A DNA stretch of 64,000 bases from Candidatus Dechloromonas phosphorivorans (GTDB taxonomy: Bacteria > Pseudomonadota > Gammaproteobacteria > Burkholderiales > Rhodocyclaceae), in contig JADJMS010000046.1 of NCBI GenBank assembly GCA_016709495.1, positions 186,001 to 250,000 of the forward strand. The letters are read 5' to 3'. A program made the translations under genes and the position numbers. The notes below the pieces were generated by a model. The model ran no database searches, was not told the DNA's origin, and saw nothing but the letters and a program-made list of their open reading frames with translations. Of this stretch, positions 47,091-57,222 are shown piece after piece. Position 1 is the first letter of the stretch, and the number at the start of each line of letters is the position of its first letter.

Positions 47091-47163
47091 CAGTGATTGT
47101 GCCCTCTCTCGTGGAGCACGGAGTCCCCTCCCGACTCCTGGCATACAGGCTCTTCACGAGTTC
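47079..47163 (+). ncRNA. Structured leader of maeB, possible cis-regulatory RNA
   Basis: Two structures precede the terminator-like hairpin. The first is GCACAATC/GATTGTGC (47079-47086 with 47095-47102). The second is a branched fold: outer stem CTCGTGGAGC with GCTC-tt-CACGAG (47108-47117, 47149-47160) enclosing GGAGTC/GACTCC (47120-47125, 47133-47138) and CTG/CAG (47138-47148). This looks like a three-way junction. No known riboswitch family was recognised. Confidence 0.4.
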
Positions 47164-47164
47164 C

Positions 47165-47205
47165 ATGGCGGTCACCTCCTTGCGGACGGTGACCGCCATT
47201 TTTTT
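47165..47205 (+). terminator. Terminator-like hairpin 11 bases before the maeB start
   Basis: A perfect 12-bp stem (ATGGCGGTCACC / GGTGACCGCCAT, 11-base loop) is followed by seven T. It has the form of an intrinsic terminator, but the maeB ATG is at 47217, so there is no room for a promoter between them. It either ends Nudix transcription while maeB is read from a promoter across it, or acts as an attenuator for maeB. Confidence 0.8.
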
Positions 47206-47216
47206 GCAGAGTGATC

Positions 47217-49508
47217 ATGAATAACAAACAGCCCCCCAGCCAAGCCGATCTGAGATCCTCGGCCCTTGACTATCACCGGATGCCCAGCCCGGGAAAAATC
47301 GCCGTTGTTCCAACCAAGCAACTAACCAATCAATATGACCTGGCTTTGGCGTATTCGCCCGGGGTGGCAGCAGCCTGCGAAGAAATTGTCGCCGACCCCA
47401 GAGAAGTGTCCACCTTGACGGCCAGAGCCAATCTGGTTGGCGTGGTGACCAATGGAACCGCTGTCCTGGGCTTGGGGGCAATCGGCCCGCTGGCAGCCAA
47501 GCCGGTTATGGAGGGCAAAGGCGTCCTGTTCAAGAAATTCGCCAATATTGATGTTTTTGATCTGGAAATTGATGAGCGTGATCCGGATAAATTCATCGAC
47601 ATGGTGGCTGCACTGGAGCCAACCTTCGGCGGCATCAATCTGGAAGACATCAAGGCACCGGAATGCTTCTACATTGAGAAAAAGCTCCGTGAGCGCATGA
47701 AAATCCCAGTGTTTCACGATGATCAGCATGGCACGGCCATTGTTGTTGGCGCCGCGATCCTCAACGGTCTTCACCTTCTGGGCAAAGACCTCAAGCAAGT
47801 CAAAGTCGTTACATCCGGGGCCGGAGCTGCGGCGCTGGCCTGCCTGGACCTCCTCGTCATGCTGGGCATCCCCGTTGAAAACATCTGGGTGACTGACATC
47901 AAGGGCTTGGTATTTGAAGGTCGAGTCGAGGAGATGGATGAGATCAAGGCACGCTACGCCAAACGAACAGCGGCACGCACCCTTGGTGAAGCAATTGAAG
48001 ATGCAGACGTTTTTCTCGGTTTGTCTGCTGGCGGTGTCTTGAAACCGGAGATGGTCGCCAGGATGGCAGCCAATCCCATGGTCATGGCCTTAGCGAATCC
48101 GACCCCGGAAATCATGCCGGAACAGGTCAAGGCCGTACGTGATGACGCAATTATCTGCACCGGTCGCTCGGATTACCCGAATCAGGTTAACAATGTTCTG
48201 TGTTTCCCCTTTATTTTCCGTGGTGCCCTCGATGTGGGGGCCAGCACGATCACCGAAGAAATGAAGATTGCCGCCGTCAAGGCCATTTCCGCACTGGCTC
48301 GGGCTGAGCAGTCTGACCTGGTTGCCTCGGCCAATGGTCAAAAAGTTGGTGGCTTTGGTCCCGAGCACCTGATCCCCAATCCATTTGATCCGCGACTGAT
48401 CGTCAAGATTGCGCCTGCAGTTGCTCGGGCTGCAATGGACTCTGGTGTGGCCACCCGTCCAATCATGGATTGGGATGCCTATTTGGCAAAACTCGACGCT
48501 TTTGTTTACCACTCCGGTCTGATCATGAAGCCAGTGTTTTCTGCGGCACAGGCTGCGCCCAAGCGAATTGCGTTTGCGGAAGGGGAGGAAGACCGGGTGC
48601 TGCGTGCCGTTCAAGTCATTCTCGATGAGGGATTGGCCCGCCCAGTTCTGATCGGCCGGCGTGAAGTTATCGCGGCGCGTGTAGCCAGTGCTGGATTGCG
48701 CTTCGATATTCACAAGGATGTTGAGATTCTAACGCCGGAGGAGAACCCCAATTTCGAGTCATATTGGAATGAGTATTACCGTTTGTCCATGCGCCATGGG
48801 ATTTCTCCTGAATATGCACAACGCGAGGCTCGCCGTCGGACAACCCTGATTGGGGCATTGGCTGTTCGCTTGGGGCATGCCGATGGATTGATTTGTGGCA
48901 CGGTTGGGCAGACAGAGATTCATCGGAAATTTGTTTCACAAGTAATTGGCTTGGCGAGCAACGCCACAGGATTTTATGCACTTAATATATTGATGCTGCC
49001 AGGACGAACGGTTTTTATTGGGGATACCTACGTCAACTATGACCCAAGCGCCGACCAATTGGTTGAAATGGTGCAATTGGCTGTTCCAGAAATTCAACGT
49101 TTCGGGATGACTCCAAAGGTTGCCTTGGTTTCTCATTCATCGTTTGGCAGCGATGACTCACCATCTTCTCGAAAATGCGATCTGTCTTGGCAAAACTCAA
49201 TGTTTTGATGCCAGAACTCGAAGTTGAGGGAGAAATGCATTGTGATGCAGCATTTGATGAACGCTATTCGCCAGCAAGTATTTCCCAATTCAAGGTTAAA
49301 GGGCCAACCGAATTTGCTGGTCATGCCTAACCTGGATGCCGCCAATATCACCTACAACGGCCTCAAAGTTGCGGCTGGTGACAACTTGACAATTGGACCT
49401 ATCTTACTTGGCACATCACGTCCGGCTCATATCTTGACCTCAACAGCCACCGTCCGGCGTATCGTCAATCTGACTGCACTTACTGTGGTTGAGGCAGGCG
49501 GCAAATGA
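47217..49508 (+). CDS. maeB: Malic enzyme with phosphotransacetylase domain, 3' frameshifts
   Basis: Oxidative decarboxylation of malate to pyruvate with NAD(P). The malic domain (about 1-430: YSPGVAAACEEI, FHDDQHGTAIVVGAA, TSGAGAAALACLDLL) is followed by a PTA-like domain (about 450-763: RIAFAEGEEDRVLRA, INPxRT-type HADGLICGTVGQTE). The frame stops at 49208; indels near 49175 and 49260 rejoin it with VFPNSRLKGQPNLLVMPNLDAANI to 49508. The full length of about 763 is that of MaeB. ATG 47217 has a weak ribosome site. It separates the two Ehr clusters. Confidence 0.9.
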
Positions 49509-49548
49509 CCATGCACTTCATTATGAATATTTTCAGTTCGAGCCTGCG

Positions 49549-49993
49549 GTGAAAATAAATCAAGCACAGCAAATATTTGGCGTTGTGATTATCAGTTCAG
49601 GTCTATCTATTTCAGCAGACATCGTGGGATGTCTCAGCAAGCAAGAGGCGTTTTCTGTTTTGGATATTTGTCGCAACGCGGTAACGGGTTTGAAAACCAT
49701 TACTTCTCGGCGTCCGGATCTGGTTTTTATTGTTGCACCGCTACCTGACAGGATGGTGACTTATGTCATAAAAGAAGCCAAAAAGGAGGCAGCCACATGC
49801 ACGGATAATACTTGTTGCCGACTGGACTGAGTTTGCGGGATTTGCACGCGCCAACCAGAAGGGGGCTGATGGTTTTATCTCAACCAACCTTTTACCCAAA
49901 GAACTGCCGTTGGTTCTCGCCCAGTATTCAAGCCTTAGATCCACTTGGGGAACACAATTTTCACCGTGGAAAGCGCGCTATGGCATGGCCTGA
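49549..49993 (+). CDS. Pseudo-receiver domain protein, frameshifted
   Basis: GTG 49549 opens a frame like a response-regulator receiver domain. The segment RRPDLVFIVAPLPDR sits where DLVLLDxxMP is expected, so the phospho-acceptor Asp is replaced. After an indel near 49795, RIILVADWTEFAGFARANQK and GADGFISTNLLPKEL match the beta4-alpha4-beta5 part, with the switch Lys replaced by Thr. No output domain is present. It directly precedes cluster B (28 bases) and may be a phosphorylation-independent adaptor; this is inferred. Confidence 0.55.
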
Positions 49994-50020
49994 TAAACCG
50001 TATCTGGTTCTCAAAATTTC

Positions 50021-52029
50021 ATGCTGACCTGGCTTTCGATTGATTTTGTATTGCTGGTTATGGCCATCTGGTTGGCGATCAGCTTGGCAGGCATCCTGGC
50101 ATTAAGAAGTTTTATGTTCGTAGCCCAAGTCCTTTTCCCTTTGGGTGGAATGGCTTGCCTGGTTTTGGCATGGGCTGCCTTAACTATGTTTGGCAGTACG
50201 CCGGAGACGGCCATTTTGCCTTTGGGCTTGCCGCAGCTTCCTTTTCATCTGCGACTGGATAATCTGGCCGCTTTTTTCCTTTTGGTGATCGGCGCTGTCG
50301 GTGCTGGAATTTCCATTTTTGCCGCAGGCTATTTCCGTAAAGGTGCAGGAACACCACCCGGGCTTCTGTGCCTTGAATATCACCTATTTCTGACCAGCAT
50401 GGTGTTAGTTATATTGTCAGACGATGCTTATGTATTCATGGTTGCCTGGGAAACCATGGCCCTTTCATCGTTTTTCCTGGTCACCGCCAACCACAAGCTT
50501 CCCGAGGTTCAGGAGGCTGGTTTCCTTTATCTACTGATTGCCCACGTTGGCGCAATAGGCATTTTGCTGTGCTTTGGCGTCTTGCAGGCCAATTCCGGCG
50601 ACTACACCTTCGCCAACATGCGCACCCAGTCGCTGTCTCCTTTCTGGGCATCGACAGCCTTCATCCTTGCTCTTTTTGGTTTCGGTGCAAAGGCGGGGAT
50701 GTTACCGCTCCACGTTTGGTTGCCCGAGGCCCATCCGGCAGCGCCGTCCCCAGTTTCCGCATTGATGAGCGGCATCATGCTGAAAACGGCAATCTACGGC
50801 TTGCTGCGCATTTCTTTCGACCTTCTTCACGGCAATGTCTGGTGGTGGGGTGGCCTGCTGCTGGCGCTGGGCTTAGCCACGGCCTTGTTTGGCGTGGTTT
50901 TTGCCACAGTGCAAACCGACATGAAACGGCTGCTTGCCTATTCATCGATTGAGAACATCGGCTTGTTGCTAGCAGGGATAGGTCTCGCGTTGATCTTCCA
51001 CGCTTACCACATGCCAGCCCTGACTGCCTTGGCCCTGACTGCCGTGCTTTACCACGTGGTCAGCCACGCATTTTTCAAGAGCTTGCTGTTTCTCGGTACC
51101 GGGGCGGTATTGCATGCGACTGGTGAACGCAATCTTGGACGACCTGGTGGTCTCATCCGTTATATGCCCTGGGTTGCATGGTTGATGCTGATCGGTGTGT
51201 TTGCCAGTTCCGCCCTTCCGCCATTTTCCGGTTTTGTCTCCGAATGGCTGTTGCTGCAAAGCTTCCTATTTACACCGGGCTTGCCTGACTCCTTCCTGAA
51301 CATGTTTATCCCCATCGTTGCAGCCGTCATCGCTTTGATTGCAGCACTCGCCGGCTATGCCATGGTGAAATTTTTCGGTGTGATCTTCCTCGGGCAACCG
51401 CGTGAGGAAAGCTTAAGAAAGCGCACGATGCGGGTTTGTGGGAAAAAATCGGTATGTTGTGGCTGGCCGCATGGTGTATTGCCTTGGGGCTGTTCCCGAA
51501 TTTTCTGATCCGCCTGATTGATTCGGTCACCGTATCACTGGTGGGGGCCGGACTCGGACGACATACCACGGAATCCAGTTGGCTCTTTTTGGCCCCCAGT
51601 TCCATCGAGCGGGCAAGTTTTGCGCCACTGCTCTTCTTGCTAGGCGTTACAGCGGGCTGCCTTATCGCCTTTTTTCTGGTCAGAGTTTTCTACCATGGCC
51701 GCTTGCGCCGCGCCCCACCCTGGGATTGTGGTCACCCCTGGCAAACCGCCAGAATGCAGGACACTGCCGAAGGATTTGGCCAGCCTATCCGTCAAATTTT
51801 CGAGCCTTTCTTCCGTATGAAGCGGCGCCTTCCGAGCCCGATGGACAGCAAACCTAGCTATAAAGTTGAAGTCAGTGATCATTTCTGGCATTGGCTTTAT
51901 CTGCCAATTGCGCGAATGATCGAGTTTTTGGCCGGCTTGGTTGGGCGCCTTCAGCAAGGACGAATTTCGATCTACTTGCTCTATAGCTTTTTGACCCTTT
52001 TATTCATGCTTTTCCTGGTGCAGCGATGA
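50021..52029 (+). CDS. Cluster B subunit B: NuoL/HyfB-like antiporter subunit, one frameshift
   Basis: Protein of about 669 residues. Buried Glu (VAWETMALSSFFLV) and Lys (FGAKAGMLPLHVWLPEAHPA) of complex I antiporter subunits are present, and MKRLLAYSSIENIG is strongly HyfB-like. The frame shifts near 51425 and continues WEKIGMLWLAAWCIAL to 52029, including WDCGHPWQTARMQDTAEGF, the HyfB signature in the C-terminal part. Its stop overlaps gene C. First gene of cluster B; ATG 50021. Confidence 0.9.
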
Positions 52030-52970
52030 GCATTTCAGGATTTTTATCCCAGCTTCTCGCCATCGTCATGGCTTTATTCCTGGCCCCCTTGCTGATGGGC
52101 TGGTCAACCAGTGGCGTTGTTGGCTCCAGAATCGCTCGGGGCCTGGCGTGCTCCAGCCTTACCGGATGCTGCACAAACTTTTCCACAAAGAGTCAGTCGT
52201 TGCCGAGCACGCGTCATCGCTCTTCGTATGGCACCCTATATCGTATTCGGTTGCATGGTACTGGCCTGCGCCATCATTCCGACGCTGTCGACCGATTTGC
52301 CGCTTTCGCCAGCCGCTGATGCAATTGCTCTGGTCGGGTTGTTTGCCGTGGCCCGTGTCTTCATTTCTCTAGCAGCTATGGATATCGGTACGGCCTTCGG
52401 CACACTGGGTGCCCGAAGGGAAATGCTGATCGGTTTCCTGGCCGAGCCGGCATTGCTTTCCGTTTTGTTCACCGCCTCACTGATCAGCAACTCAACCGCT
52501 TTAACCAGCATTGTCGAATATCTGGCCCACAAGGAATTCGCGATTTACCCCAGCCTGGCCTTTGCCGGGATTGCCTTCACCATGGTTTCCTTTGCCGAAA
52601 ATGCCCGTGTCCCGGTGGACAATCCGGCTACCCACTCGAACTCACCATGATCCACGAAGCGCTGATCCTGGAATATTCGGGACGGCATCTGGCTTTGATC
52701 GAATGGGCCTCGGCATTGAAGCTCTTCGCCTACTCCTGCATGGGGTTGGCCCTGTTCTTCCCGTGGGGCATTGCTGAGGCTGAGGCACCCTTGGCCTTGA
52801 TCTTTGCCATCCCTGCGCTCGTTTTCAAACTGGCGATTGGCGGATTTCTGCTGGCGCTGATTGAAACGCTGTCGGCCAAGATGCGTATTTTCCGGGTGCC
52901 CGAGTTCCTTGCCTCCGCCTTCCTGCTGGCCGTGATCGGCATGCTGGTTCACTTTCTGCTGGGGGCTTGA
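52026..52970 (+). CDS. Cluster B subunit C: NuoH/HycD-like membrane subunit, frameshifts
   Basis: The ATG at 52026 overlaps gene B. The first frame (MSISGFLSQLLAIVMALF) shifts near 52100 and again before 52215, where MAPYIVFGCMVLACAIIP begins, and once more near 52640 in the acidic loop ENARVPVDNPATH-ELTMIHEALILEYSG. Joined, it is about 315 residues with eight helices, the same layout as the cluster A subunit C. The acidic loop residues are kept. Confidence 0.87.
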
Positions 52971-53630
52971 ATGAATGCGCTGATTTCCCAACTGATCAAC
53001 CTGTTCGCTTCAGTCATTCTTATTCTGGCATTCGCGATGCTGTCTCAGCGCCGCATCATCAACTTGATCCATCTCTATACGTGGCAAGGATTGGCAGTGG
53101 TGGGCTCAACAACGGTTGTCGCTTACGTCACCCACCAGCACCACCTGTTTTACTCGGCGGGCCTGACCTTCCTGCTCAAGGTTATTTTGATTCCCTACTT
53201 TCTGCATCGGTTGATCCGCCGGCTGAACGTTCGTTGGGACATTGAAACCTTGTTCAATATCCCGACCCTGATGATCATCGGGATCATCCTGGTGGTCTTC
53301 GCCTTCAATGTCGCACTGCCCATCGCGAAATTTTCCGACACCGTGGCTCATGGCACCTTGGGTATCGCGCTGGCGTGCATTCTTCTCTCGTTCTTGATGA
53401 TGATCACCAGAGCCAAGGCAGTGCCGCAGGTTATCGGCTTCCGTACCATGGAGAACGCGCTGTTTCTGGCCGCGACTTCCGCGACCTATGGCATGCCGAT
53501 GGTGGTTGAACTGGGTATCGCGCTCGACGTGCTGGTTGGTATTCTCATTCTGGGCGTCTTCATGTTCCAGATCCGGGAGCAGTTCGACAGCCTGGATATT
53601 CGCCACCTGGAAAAGCTCAAGGAAGACTGA
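52971..53630 (+). CDS. Cluster B subunit E: HyfE-like membrane subunit
   Basis: A 219-residue protein with about six membrane helices. FRTMENALFLAATSATYGMPMV carries the Met-Glu-Asn region conserved in HyfE/NuoK-like proteins, and it ends with the charged IREQFDSLDIRHLEKLKED. The ATG directly follows the gene C stop. Intact. Confidence 0.93.
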   Translation: MNALISQLINLFASVILILAFAMLSQRRIINLIHLYTWQGLAVVGSTTVVAYVTHQHHLFYSAGLTFLLKVILIPYFLHRLIRRLNVRWDIETLFNIPTLMIIGIILVVFAFNVALPIAKFSDTVAHGTLGIALACILLSFLMMITRAKAVPQVIGFRTMENALFLAATSATYGMPMVVELGIALDVLVGILILGVFMFQIREQFDSLDIRHLEKLKED

Positions 53631-53635
53631 ACAGA

Positions 53636-55092
53636 ATGAATCCGCTTTATTTTGTTTTCGGCACTCCTCTGCTTGGTGGCGTTGTCCTCGCCTTGATCGG
53701 GCATCGCAGCTATGCGCGGGACGTCAATGTGGCCTTCAGCGCCAGCAGCTTTATTGCAGCCTGCGTGTTGACGGTACAGATCATCGCTGATGGCCCGTTG
53801 TTTGCGCTGGACAAACAGTTTTTCATTGATCCACTTAACGTCTTTCTGGTCACCTTGACGGCCTTTGTCGGCATGACCACGTCGATCTTCTCGCGCCCTT
53901 ACATGCGCGTCGAACAGGATCACGGGAAAATGACCCCGGGGCGCATGCGGCTCTATCACAGCATGTATCAGTTCTTCGCCTTCACCATGCTGGTCGCGCT
54001 GACCACCAACAACATGGGTACGCTCTGGGTGAGCATGGAGGCCGCAACGCTGACCACGGTGCTGCTGGTTTCCGTTTACCGCACTCCGGCCAGCCTTGAA
54101 GCCGCCTGGAAATATTTCATTCTCTGCGGCGTCGGCATCGCGCAGGCACTGTTCGGCACCATCCTGCTCTACATGGCGGCCGACCGGGTGATTCCTGATG
54201 GCGTTGATGCGCTGCCAGGACCAATTTGGATGCCGTCAAAAGCCAGTTAAACCCAACCATCATTTCGCTGGCTTTCGTTTTTCTGCTGCTGGGTTATGGC
54301 ACCAAGGTCGGACTGGTTCCCGTGCATAACTGGTTACCCGACGCCCATGCCGAAGGCCCGACACCGATCTCCGCCGTGCTTTCCGGCTTGCTGCTGAATG
54401 TGGCGCTGTATGCGGTGCTACGGTGCAAAATCCTGACAGATGGAGCACTACACAGCCAGTTTGCCGGCGAACTGATGATCGGTTTCGGGCCGTTCTCCGT
54501 CGTTGCTGCATCCTTTTTCCTGTTCCGGCAAAAGGACGTCAAACGGATGTTTGCCTATTCCTCCATCGAGCATATGGGGTTGATGACCTTCGCCTTCGGT
54601 ATGGGCGGCCCGATTGCTAATTTTGCCGGACTGCTGCACATGACGCTGCATTCACTGGTGAAATCGGCGATCTTCTTTTCGGTTGGTCACGCCACGCAAA
54701 AGGCCGGCACCCAACTCATGGAAGACATTCGTGGGCTGATCAAGGTCAGCCCAACTGTTGGCTGGGGTTTGATGCTGGGGTCGCTGGCCATTCTCGGCAT
54801 GCCACCCTTTGGCGTATTTGCCAGCGAGTTTCTGATCCTGACCACGGCCATGCGCGACTTGCCGTGGGCGACGCCCTTGCTGCTGCTGGCCTTGGGAATT
54901 TCGTTTGCGGCGATCTTCAGCCGGGTCCAGCCGATGGTATTTGGTGTCACTTCTGTCAAACCGCTGGCCCATCCGCCCGCCCTGGTCCCGGTCTTCGTTC
55001 ACCTTGGGCTAGGATTGATGCTCGGATTTTACATTCCGCCTTATCTCAACGGCTGGTATCTGCAAGCGGCGCGCCTGATCGGAGGGCAATAA
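53636..55092 (+). CDS. Cluster B subunit F: NuoM/N-like antiporter subunit, one frameshift
   Basis: HyfF-like protein of about 485 residues. GTLWVSMEAATLTTVLL (buried Glu) lies before and GYGTKVGLVPVHNWLPDAHAEGP (buried Lys; read in parts) after the frame shift at about 54225. KRMFAYSSIEHMGLMTF and FASEFLIL follow. The stop TAA overlaps gene G ATG (TAATG). Role: ion translocation. Confidence 0.9.
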
Positions 55093-56641
55093 TGCAGATC
55101 GCTGATTTCACGTTTGAACCGGAAAGGTTGGCGACACCGCTACCGATCTGGAGATCTACTTGCCCAGCCAGTGACTGGCAGGAAGTCGCCCACGCCGTGG
55201 CACCAGCGGTGGTCGCCTAGTCAGTTTATGGGGCAGTGACCGACATGTTGGAAATGCCGGTGGCTACGTCATCTCTGCGGCCTATGCCACCACGGAGGGA
55301 TTGCTGTGCCTGGAATTGCTGCTTGATCAGCAAGGCGCGACCTATCCGGATATTTCTGCCAGCTTTCCTTACGCCAACCGTATGCAGCGAACCATTGCCG
55401 ATCTGCTGGGGATCGTTACCGAGCCGATGGAAGATTGCCGACCCTGGCTAAATCATGGTGCCTGGCCAGCCGACTATTTCCCGCTCCGTCACGAAGTGAC
55501 CGGCAAGGAAACCTTCCCGGCCTGCGAACTCCAGGATTACCCCTTTGTTCGCGTCGAGGGCGATGGCGTTCACGAAATTGCGGTGGGGCCTGTGCACGCC
55601 GGCATCATCGAACCGGGCCACTTCCGCTTCTCGGTGGTCGGTGAGAAGGTTCTGCGCCTGGAAGAACGGCTTGGCTACAAGCATAAAGGGATCGACAAGC
55701 GGTTTGAGGAGATACCCGCAAAAGATGGCTATCGCCTGGCTGGGCGGGTTTCCGGCGATTCGACGGTAGCCTTTTCCTGGGCTTACTGCATGGCACTGGA
55801 AAGCATTTGCAATACCCGGACGCCGGCCCGAGCCCGGTGGTTACGTGCCGTGCTGCTGGAACGTGAGCGGGTCGCCAACCATCTCGGCGATCTCGGTGCC
55901 CTGGCCAATGACGCGGCTTTTGCCTTCGGGCTGACGCAGTTCATGCGCCTCAAGGAAGACTGGTTGCGCCTCAATCAGCGACTGTTTGGCCACCGTCTCC
56001 TGATGGATGTGGTTATTCCCGGTGGTGTTGCGGTCGACCTCGAAAATGCCGGAATTTCCGAGTTGCTTACTCAATGCCAAGTGATTGCAAAAGAGGTCCA
56101 AAACCTCCGCGCCATTTATGAAAACCATGCCGGACTTCAGGATCGCTTCATTGCAACAGGGCGCGTCACCAAGGAACTGGCGACGACGCTGGGCCTGAAT
56201 GGCTTTGCCGGGCGAGCCAGTGGTGTTCCCGCCGACCTGCGGGCTGACTTCGGCATGGCGCCCTATGGCGGCCATGATTTCAAGAAAGCGGTTCACCGGA
56301 ATGGTGATGTAGCGGCCCGGGTAACCGTGCGCTTCGACGAGATTGCCGAATCGCTTCGGCTGATCCGCCTCCTTGCTACCGAACTGGCGCCGGGTGAAGT
56401 TGTTGTACCACTGGAAGCTGTCGCCGAAACGAAGCTGGGTGCGGGTTGGATCGAGGGCTGGCGAGGTGAGGTATTTATCGCGCTGGAATCCGATGGCGAA
56501 AAGATCCGTCGCTGCCATTGCCATGACCCTTCCTGGCAGAACTGGCCTGTCCTGGAGCATGCAGTGATTGGCAACATCGTTCCAGACTTTCCCTTGATCA
56601 ACAAATCCTTCAATCTCAGTTATGCGGGGCCAGATCTCTGA
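55092..56641 (+). CDS. Cluster B subunit G: NuoC/NuoD-like large subunit without NiFe cysteines, N-terminal frameshifts
   Basis: ATG 55092 begins MQIADFTFEPERL; indels between about 55195 and 55300 rejoin it with GLLCLELLLDQQGATYPDI and the NuoC-like domain. The NuoD-like domain is intact (VGPVHAGIIEPGHFRFS). Where NiFe hydrogenases have CGxC, this protein reads GRVSGDSTVAF; where they have DPCxxC it reads DPSWQNW. All four NiFe ligands are gone. About 515 residues when joined. TGATG overlap with gene I. Confidence 0.9.
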
Positions 56642-57177
56642 TGTTGAAAACACTCTTTCAAATCGGCAAGCAGGGGATTCAGACTGAACCCACGCCCGAC
56701 CTGGGCTCGGATTTTCTCTTGCCGGCGCATCGCCTACGGAATGAAATCCTGGAAGTTCTCGGCCGCTCGTTGACCATCCGCGAAGTTGATGCGGGTTCCT
56801 GCAATGCCTGCGAGTTGGAAATCCACGCGACCAACAACCTTTACTACAACCTAGAAGGGCTGGGCATCAAGTTTGTCGCCAGTCCACGCCACGCCGACAT
56901 GCTACTGGTGACCGGGCCTGTATCCAGAAACATGGCGATGGCGCTGAAGAGAACCTATGACGCGATGCCGGCACCCAAATTAGTCGTCGCGGTGGGCGAT
57001 TGCACCATCAACGGCGGTATTTTTGGTGAGAACTACGCCTGTTGTGGCGGGGTTGGCAAGATTCTGCCGGTTGATCACTTCATCCATGGGTGCCCGCCAC
57101 CGCCCATCGAACTGCTCAAGGGTATTTTGACGGCTGTCCGTCTGCGCTATGGCCATCCGGTCGTCCAAGACAAATAG
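56641..57177 (+). CDS. Cluster B subunit I: NuoB/HycG-like iron-sulfur subunit
   Basis: A 178-residue NuoB-like protein with the N2-cluster ligands in GSCNACELEI, GDCTINGG and HGCPPPP. Unlike the cluster A homologue it has no fused ferredoxin, so it must take electrons from a separate carrier. It ends cluster B. Confidence 0.94.
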   Translation: MLKTLFQIGKQGIQTEPTPDLGSDFLLPAHRLRNEILEVLGRSLTIREVDAGSCNACELEIHATNNLYYNLEGLGIKFVASPRHADMLLVTGPVSRNMAMALKRTYDAMPAPKLVVAVGDCTINGGIFGENYACCGGVGKILPVDHFIHGCPPPPIELLKGILTAVRLRYGHPVVQDK

Positions 57178-57222
57178 GCGACAGCGGACGCTCAGTCATC
57201 ATTAACTTCACAAAAGCTTGCC

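Noticed and set aside
47112..47190. Guanidine-II (mini-ykkC) riboswitch
   Set aside because: Two ACGG tetramers occur, but neither sits in the loop of a proper hairpin as this class requires.
46912..47199. Minus-strand ORF with an excellent AAGGAGG ribosome site opposite the maeB leader
   Set aside because: The ribosome-site-like sequence is the loop and arm of the terminator hairpin on the other strand, and the frame runs antisense through the Nudix gene. I cannot fully exclude a short peptide.
38007..57177. Formate hydrogenlyase / hydrogenase-4 producing hydrogen
   Set aside because: Both large subunits lack the CxxC pairs that hold NiFe, and no formate dehydrogenase or hyp maturation genes lie in the window.
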